Shown here in pieces: positions 59,385-64,000 of a stretch of 64,000 nucleotides of DNA. A program made the position numbers and the translations under genes. Position 1 is the first letter of the stretch, and the number at the start of each line of letters is the position of its first letter. Source of the stretch: Planctomycetota bacterium (GTDB lineage: Bacteria > Planctomycetota > UBA1135 > UBA2386); contig JADJPQ010000012.1 in NCBI GenBank assembly GCA_016713175.1, forward strand, positions 276,325 to 340,324. Reading direction: 5' to 3'. The notes beneath the pieces are model-generated. The model had not been told where the DNA came from and searched no databases. It was given only the letters and a program-made list of their open reading frames with translations.

Positions 59385-59712
59385 TGATCGGACGGGCCAC
59401 TTGGCACTGCCTCGCTGAGGAAGACTCGCCGAGGGCCATGTTCACATCGGCAGCGACTCGCCAGCGTCCGCGGGCGCCTTCTCGACGCCGTGGAACACGC
59501 AGTCGCCGTGCCCTGTCGAAGCCACGGGCAGGCCGTGCGCGCGAAGTTTCGTTCGCCGCGGGCCATGGACTGCGTTCGTGGGTCGTGAGCGGCTTCGAGA
59601 ACTGCCCTCATCTTCTACCGACCGCAGCCATGGGGCATCGAGGTCGTGCGCTTCGTGCATGGCGCCCGCGACATGCCGGAGCCTGCTCGACGACGAAACC
59701 TGAGCAGTTGAC
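59385..59712 (+). pseudogene. RelE/ParE-type toxin, frameshifted
   Basis: Three frames carry parts of one protein: 'HIGSDSPASAGAFLDAVEHAVAV' (near 59435), 'GRAREVSFAAGHGLRSWVVSGFENC' (near 59530) and 'IFYRPQPWGIEVVRFVHGARDMPE' (59610 on). Together they follow the ParE family order closely. At least two indels are needed to join them. Confidence 0.6.
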
Positions 59713-59971
59713 GAGTGCCAACTTGATGCCATGAATTCGCCCCGCAGATGCCCTCAGGTGTCCGGATCACCCAGAGCCCCGGCCTCAGCGAGGTCACCCG
59801 GCAAGCGCGCCTCCCGCCGACGACGAACTTCTGGCGCAGCCCACCCCACCTCCACGCCACGTTCACATCGTTGCAATCGGAGAACACGACCGGGAACCGC
59901 GACCACCACGCACAATCGCATCCGCCCATGAGTTCGTTGTCAGCAACGACCTACCCGGCTAGTCACAAGCC

Positions 59972-60746
59972 GTGCCCACCGACCTCGCCCCGCTGTTGTC
60001 GTTCGCCCACCACCTCGGCGACCTCGCGCGCCCGATCGCCCGCCAGCACTTCCGCCACCTCCAATCCGTCGACCGCAAGTCCGACCGCACCCCCGTCACC
60101 GCCGCCGATCGCGCGATCAGGCGCACACTGCGCGACCACATCACCCGCCACCACCCAGCCCGGCATCCTCGGCGAAGAAGAAGGCCAACACCGCGCCGAC
60201 GCCGAATTCGTCTGGGTGCTCGACCCGATCGACGGCACCAAGAGCTTCGCCACCGGCAATCCGCTGTTCGGCACCCTGATCGGACTGCTGCACCGCAGCA
60301 CTCCCGTCGTCGGCATCCTCGAAGCCCCGGCACTCGGCAAACGATGGGCGGCGGCGCACGGCCTCGGCGCCACCCACCAGAACCAGCCGATCCGCGTTCG
60401 CCCGCACCGCGCCCTCGCCGACTCGGTGCTGTACTCGCACGACCCCCGACCCGATGAGCGGCGACCCGGCATTCGCGCGGCTGCGCCAACAGGTCCAGTG
60501 GACCAGCTACGGCGGCGACTGCTGCGCCTACGCCTTCGTCGCGATGGGCGGCGCCGATCTGCTGGTGGATCGCGGCCTCAAACCGTACGACTGGTGCGCC
60601 TTGGTGCCCGCATCCTGGCAAGCCGGCGGCGTGCTGCTCGACTGGCGACTCCAACTGACCCGGACGCGATCGGCGCCGTCGTCGCCGCGACCACTGCGAA
60701 CTCGCGCGCACCGCGATGGCCACCCTCGGCGACGAGCCTGCCATGA
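59972..60746 (+). pseudogene. Inositol monophosphatase/histidinol-phosphatase family, frameshifted
   Basis: Starts 'LAPLLSFAHHLGDLARPIARQHFR...SVDRKSDRTPVTAADRAIRRTLRDHI', continues in another frame with 'GILGEEEG' and 'FVWVLDPIDGTKSFATGNPLFGTLIGLL' (metal-binding DPIDGT motif). It ends in a third frame with 'DPAFARLRQQVQWTSYGGDCCAYAFVAMGGADLLVDRGLKPYDWCALVP'. The family is sure; HisN-type specificity is likely from 'LKPYDW'. The stop overlaps the next ATG (ATGA), suggesting a working gene read with sequencing errors. Confidence 0.75.
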
Positions 60747-61414
60747 ACCACCGCTGGTTGCCGCGCTCTCTGCTGCTGACCGCTGCTGCCAGCGCAACGA
60801 ACGCAACTGACCAACGTGCCGCTGCCCGGCAGCGCGACGCTTCGCACGCGATCGCGCCCACACAGCCACATGACGCGGCGCGCGCGTGGCCGACCGTGTT
60901 CGCTGCCGGGAGCCAATGTCGACGAACGCGCGATCGACCGCGCGGCAAACGGCCGCCTGCGGGGCTATCTGACGGCGCCAACGGCTGGATGGTCGTCATC
61001 CCGCTGCTCGGCGATCGCCTCGAGCAACACTGCCGGCGCACTGTGCTTGTGGCGCGCAGACACCGGATCGAACGCGGCGGCATGCCCTGCTCGGCTGCGA
61101 CGGCGGCGGCGACCTGGCGTTCGCGGCGATGATCGACCAGCCGTTCGAGTTCGCGTCGCTGACCGTGCTCGGAACAGGCGCGCCGGCGGCTAGCGCGCCG
61201 GTCGCGCGGTTGCAGGGCAAGCGGATCCCGCTGCCCGTCGGCGATGCCGATCGGCGGTCGGCGAGTGCCAGTGAAGGCCACCGCGGCAACGCTGAACAAG
61301 GCCGGAATCGATGCGGCCTGCGCGATCGTTCCAGGCGACACCGGTTGTCCCGACCTCCAGACGCGACGCCTTGCGACGGTCGCTGGCATCGCTGCAATGC
61401 GACCACCGCGTTGA
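60743..61414 (+). pseudogene. Alpha/beta-hydrolase-like secreted protein, frameshifted
   Basis: Begins with a signal-like 'NHRWLPRSLLLTAAASA'. Later parts in different frames read 'NVDERAIDRAANGRLRGYL', 'NGWMVVIPLLGDRLEQH', 'GCDGGGDLAFAAMIDQPFEFASLTVLGTGAPA' and 'VKATAATLNKAGIDAACAIVPGDTGCPDLQTRRLA'. This order resembles esterases of the alpha/beta-hydrolase fold (nucleophile elbow, then late strand and His loop), but the Ser and His are not seen. Several indels are needed. Confidence 0.4.
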
Positions 61415-61846
61415 CCGGAACAGCGGCGGCGGTCAGCGACGTCCTGGATGCCTTCCACGACGACGCCGCAGCGCTTGTAACAAACGAGGACAACTACTTC
61501 GCGAACTTCCCCCGACGATGGCGTGTTCCTGGGCACCGACGCCACCGAACGGTGGACCGGCGGCGAGTTCAAGGCCTTCGCGATGCCATGGTTCCAGAAG
61601 GACTCGGCGTGGATCTACGTGCCGCAACGGCGCCACGTCACCGTCGCCGCCGATGGCGCGTTCGCGTGGTTCGACGAAGCGCTCGGCAGCGCCGCCTGCG
61701 GCGAGTGCCGCGGCACCGGCGTGCTGCAGCGGCGCGGCGAAGAGCGCGGGTGCATCCTGCAATGCGACCTGACCATCCCGGTCCCCAATGACATCGCCGG
61801 CAATGTCGTCGCCCAGATCCGTGCGTTCACCGACGGTCTGCCCTGA
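61411..61846 (+). pseudogene. NTF2/SnoaL-like protein, frameshifted
   Basis: Starts at a TTG overlapping the previous stop (TTGA): 'TGTAAAVSDVLDAFHDDAAALVTNEDNYFANFP'. After an indel it continues 'VFLGTDATERWTGGEFKAFAMPWFQKDSAWIYVPQRRHVTVAADGAFAWFDEAL' and ends 'GCILQCDLTIPVPNDIAGNVVAQIRAF'. This is the ketosteroid-isomerase/SnoaL_3 pattern. Function unknown. Confidence 0.62.
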
Positions 61847-61858
61847 GTCGCGACCACG

Positions 61859-62301
61859 GTGATCGTCGTCCGTCACGCCGAGAAGGCCGACAATGGCGAC
61901 GACCCCGAACTGGGGCCGCGGGCCGCGAACGCGCCGAACGGCTGGCGCGCATGCTGCGGGATCTGCCCGATCCGCGCCGTGTTCCACAGCCAGTATCGCC
62001 GCACCGCCGCGACCGTCGAACCGCTGTGCACCCCGCTGCAGGTTCCGCGCACGCGATCGCCGCCGCGGCGACAGAAGGAACTGGCGCAGAAGATCCGGCA
62101 GCAGCACCGCCTTGGACCGTCGTCGTCGTCAGCCACTCCAACACCGTGCCGGCGATCCTGAAAGACCTCGGCGTCCGCGAACCGGTGACGATGACCGAGA
62201 AGGACTACGACCGCCTGTTCGTCGTGACGATCAGGGCAGAACGCGCGGCTGCTGCCGCTGCGCCATGGCACCCCGGTGCCCGCGCCCGCTCTTCGAACTG
62301 A
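61859..62301 (+). pseudogene. Histidine phosphatase family protein, frameshifted
   Basis: GTG start; 'VIVVRHAEKADNGDDPEL' contains the RHAEK catalytic motif. A second frame gives 'VVVVSHSNTVPAILKDLGV' with the second catalytic His. SixA/phosphoglycerate-mutase-like. The stop overlaps the next start (TGATG). Broken by at least two indels. Confidence 0.65.
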
Positions 62302-63527
62302 TGGATCTCACGCTCGTCGTCTTCCTGGTCGTCTAATGCCGCGATGATCGTCGGCGGCATTCCCCGGGCTGCGGCTGGATCGCGCCGGCACCGCGCTGGT
62401 CAGCGCCATCGTCCCTGCTGGGCGCTGGCAGCTACTCGACACGGCCGCGGCGTGGCAGGCGATCGACGCGCCGACGATCCTGCTGTTGTTCGGCTTGATG
62501 CTGGTCAGCGCGCGCAGTTCTCGGCTTCGGGTTTCTGCGCCAAGATCGCCCGGCTGATCGCCGCGCGCGACCAGTCGCCGTCGCGGCTCCTGCTCGAACT
62601 GATGCTGGTCACTGGCCTTACTGTCGGCGCTGCTGGCCAACGACATCATCTGTCTCGCCATGACGCCGATCGTGGTCGAGGTGTGCCGCGCGCCGCGGCC
62701 TCGACCCGGTGCCGTTCCTGCTCCGAGCTGGCCGCGGCGTCGAATGTCGGCTCGGCGGCGACCCTGATCGGCAACCCGCAGAACATGCTGATCGGGCAGG
62801 CGCTGCTGGCTGTCGTTCGCCGGCTACCTGCGCGACGGCGGGGTGCCGGCGTCCTCGGGCTGGGTGGTCACCTGGTGGCTCCTCGCTTGCGCGCCTGGCA
62901 CGGGTCGGCACTACGGCCGGGCGGGTGGTGCGCCGGTCGACCGCCCTGCGCTCGCGGCCCAGACACCGAAGGCCTGCTGGTCCTCGCACCTGGTCGTCTT
63001 CTTCTTTGAATGCGCCTGCCGCGTGAGGTCTGGCGATGCCGGCGGCGCCGCGGTGCTGTTGTTCGCGCCGGCGCGCGCGTGCCTTTGCCTCGACTGTCGA
63101 CTGGCACCTCTGCTGCTGTTCCATGGGCTGTTCGTCCGTGAATCACGCGCTGGCGGGCGCCGGCCACCCCGACGCTGCGCCTTTCGGCTGGTTGCGCGGC
63201 CAGGGCGTCGACATCGGCGAACGCCGGCGCTGTTTGACGTGTCGTGGTCGGCTCCAACCTGTGTCCAACGTGCCGCCGCGATGCTGCTCTTGCCGGGGGC
63301 GACGCACTCCGCAAGCCGGTGCGATCCTGTGCCTGGCGACGACGCTGGCGGGCAACCTACGTTCCTGGTCGGTACGATCGCCAACCTGATCGTCGTCGGA
63401 CAGGCCAGGCGGCTCGGCGATCCGGCCGCCGAGCCGTGGCTGGGCGCGCAGTACCTGCTGGACCGGCATCCCGATCACCTTGGTGACGCTGGCGATCGCG
63501 GCTGGCTGGCTGTGGCTCCGTCGCTGA
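62301..63527 (+). pseudogene. Anion/ion transporter (ArsB/NhaD/DASS-like), frameshifted
   Basis: Starts 'MDLTLVVFLVVYAAMIVGGIPG' (with frame change), then 'WQAIDAPTILLLFGLMLVSA', 'ANDIICLAMTPIVVEVCRA' and 'AASNVGSAATLIGNPQNMLIGQALL', the SNxGS...GNPQN motif of the ion transporter superfamily. It ends 'FLVGTIANLIVVGQARRLGDPA...GWLWLRR' at 63527. Many indels; a multi-pass inner-membrane carrier. Confidence 0.68.
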
Positions 63528-63734
63528 TCGCCGCCCAAGCCGCCGCCTTCATCGCCGGCGCAGCGCCGGGATTGCCCCGCGACCGCGACGTGGTCGAAGA
63601 GGCTCGCCGTGTCCTCGCCGTCACCGACTCGCTCGCTGCCCGATCTGCCGACCATGCGCCGTCGACTCGCGGCCGGAGCTGCGCGCCGGGCGCCGCGAAC
63701 GGCAATGTGAACGCGACCGGCGGCACCAGTTCTT

Positions 63735-64000
63735 CGAACGCCAGCATCAGGTCGTTCCTCGACCTGGCTCGCCTCGATCACGGCGATTTCGACAAGGCCA
63801 CGCGCGCCATCGTGCAACGGACAGCCGAGCTGCTCGCCACGGCCCGCGTCAGTGTCTGGCTGTTCAACGCCGAGCGCTCGGCGATGGTCCCGCAGGTGCT
63901 GTTCATGCGTGCCGACGGCACGTGCCAGTGCGGCCTGGCGCTGCCGGTGGCGGCGTTCCCGGCCACTTCCGTGCCCTCGGTGAACATCGGATGCTGGCGG
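63735..64000 (+). pseudogene. GAF domain protein, partial
   Basis: Reads 'FLDLARLDHGDFDKATRAIVQRTAELLATARVSVWLFNAERSAMVPQVLF', typical of GAF sensors in histidine kinases and guanylate cyclases. It runs off the window, and the frames before 63735 are broken. The output domain is not seen. Confidence 0.55.

Noticed and set aside
1..64000. CRISPR arrays, cas genes, rRNA genes, IS element ends
   Set aside because: I looked for regular repeats with spacers, Cas motifs, rRNA sequence and DDE transposases and saw none.

Overview
The window looks like a high-GC member of the Planctomycetota. The evidence is a secreted protein with the family-typical C-terminal domain (1884-3179), a Tat-exported Gfo/Idh/MocA oxidoreductase, a large Gly-rich Ig-like lipoprotein, and an integrase tail with a 'AWPRLP...GIVAMV' ending that I recall from planctomycete integrases. 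This placement is inference from protein style, not from a search.

Layout. (1) 1-12.2 kb is intact chromosomal backbone: phosphonate-type binding protein (partial), TusA-like/ferritin-like fusion, secreted and surface proteins, an FHA-trypsin membrane protease, cutC, a GAF protein, rlmH and the oxidoreductase. (2) 12.24-37.27 kb is integrative element 1. It carries a defence-rich cargo: Mrr-TM-TPR protein, a tyrosine recombinase with a HerA-nuclease, a Thoeris-like TIR cluster, an FRG protein with a methyltransferase, a Dnd phosphorothioation operon with a DndE-HerA fusion, an ECF-sigma/PP2C/zinc-ribbon/HTH fusion, and a compact ATPase-nuclease-small protein operon. It ends with an AlpA-like protein and an integrase. 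(3) 37.26-58.27 kb is integrative element 2: integrase, NERD helicase, a type I restriction-modification island (hsdM, GmrSD-like, hsdS, unknown, AlbA_2-ATPase, hsdR, HEPN), and a replication/regulation module with a family A DNA polymerase. (4) 58.3-64 kb is backbone again, but almost every gene is broken by small indels while gene junctions and motifs survive, which points to poor sequence quality.

The two elements are inserted in tandem in one tRNA-Gly(CCC) gene. The 5' half of the original tRNA lies at 12210-12248, the 3' half at 58262-58309, and a complete tRNA lies between the elements at 37228-37299, apparently built from a 5' half brought by element 1 and a 3' half brought by element 2. 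The shared core is TTCCCAAGC.

The most striking observation is that the integrase gene of element 1 runs through this tRNA. Its natural 3' end is found in the same frame at the far end of the element (12249-12529). Integration therefore separates the integrase from its own C-terminal tail and replaces it by a tRNA-encoded one; excision would restore it. Element 2 carries matching CTGCTGTA operators at both ends, beside its integrase and beside a putative regulator, which become neighbours in the excised circle.
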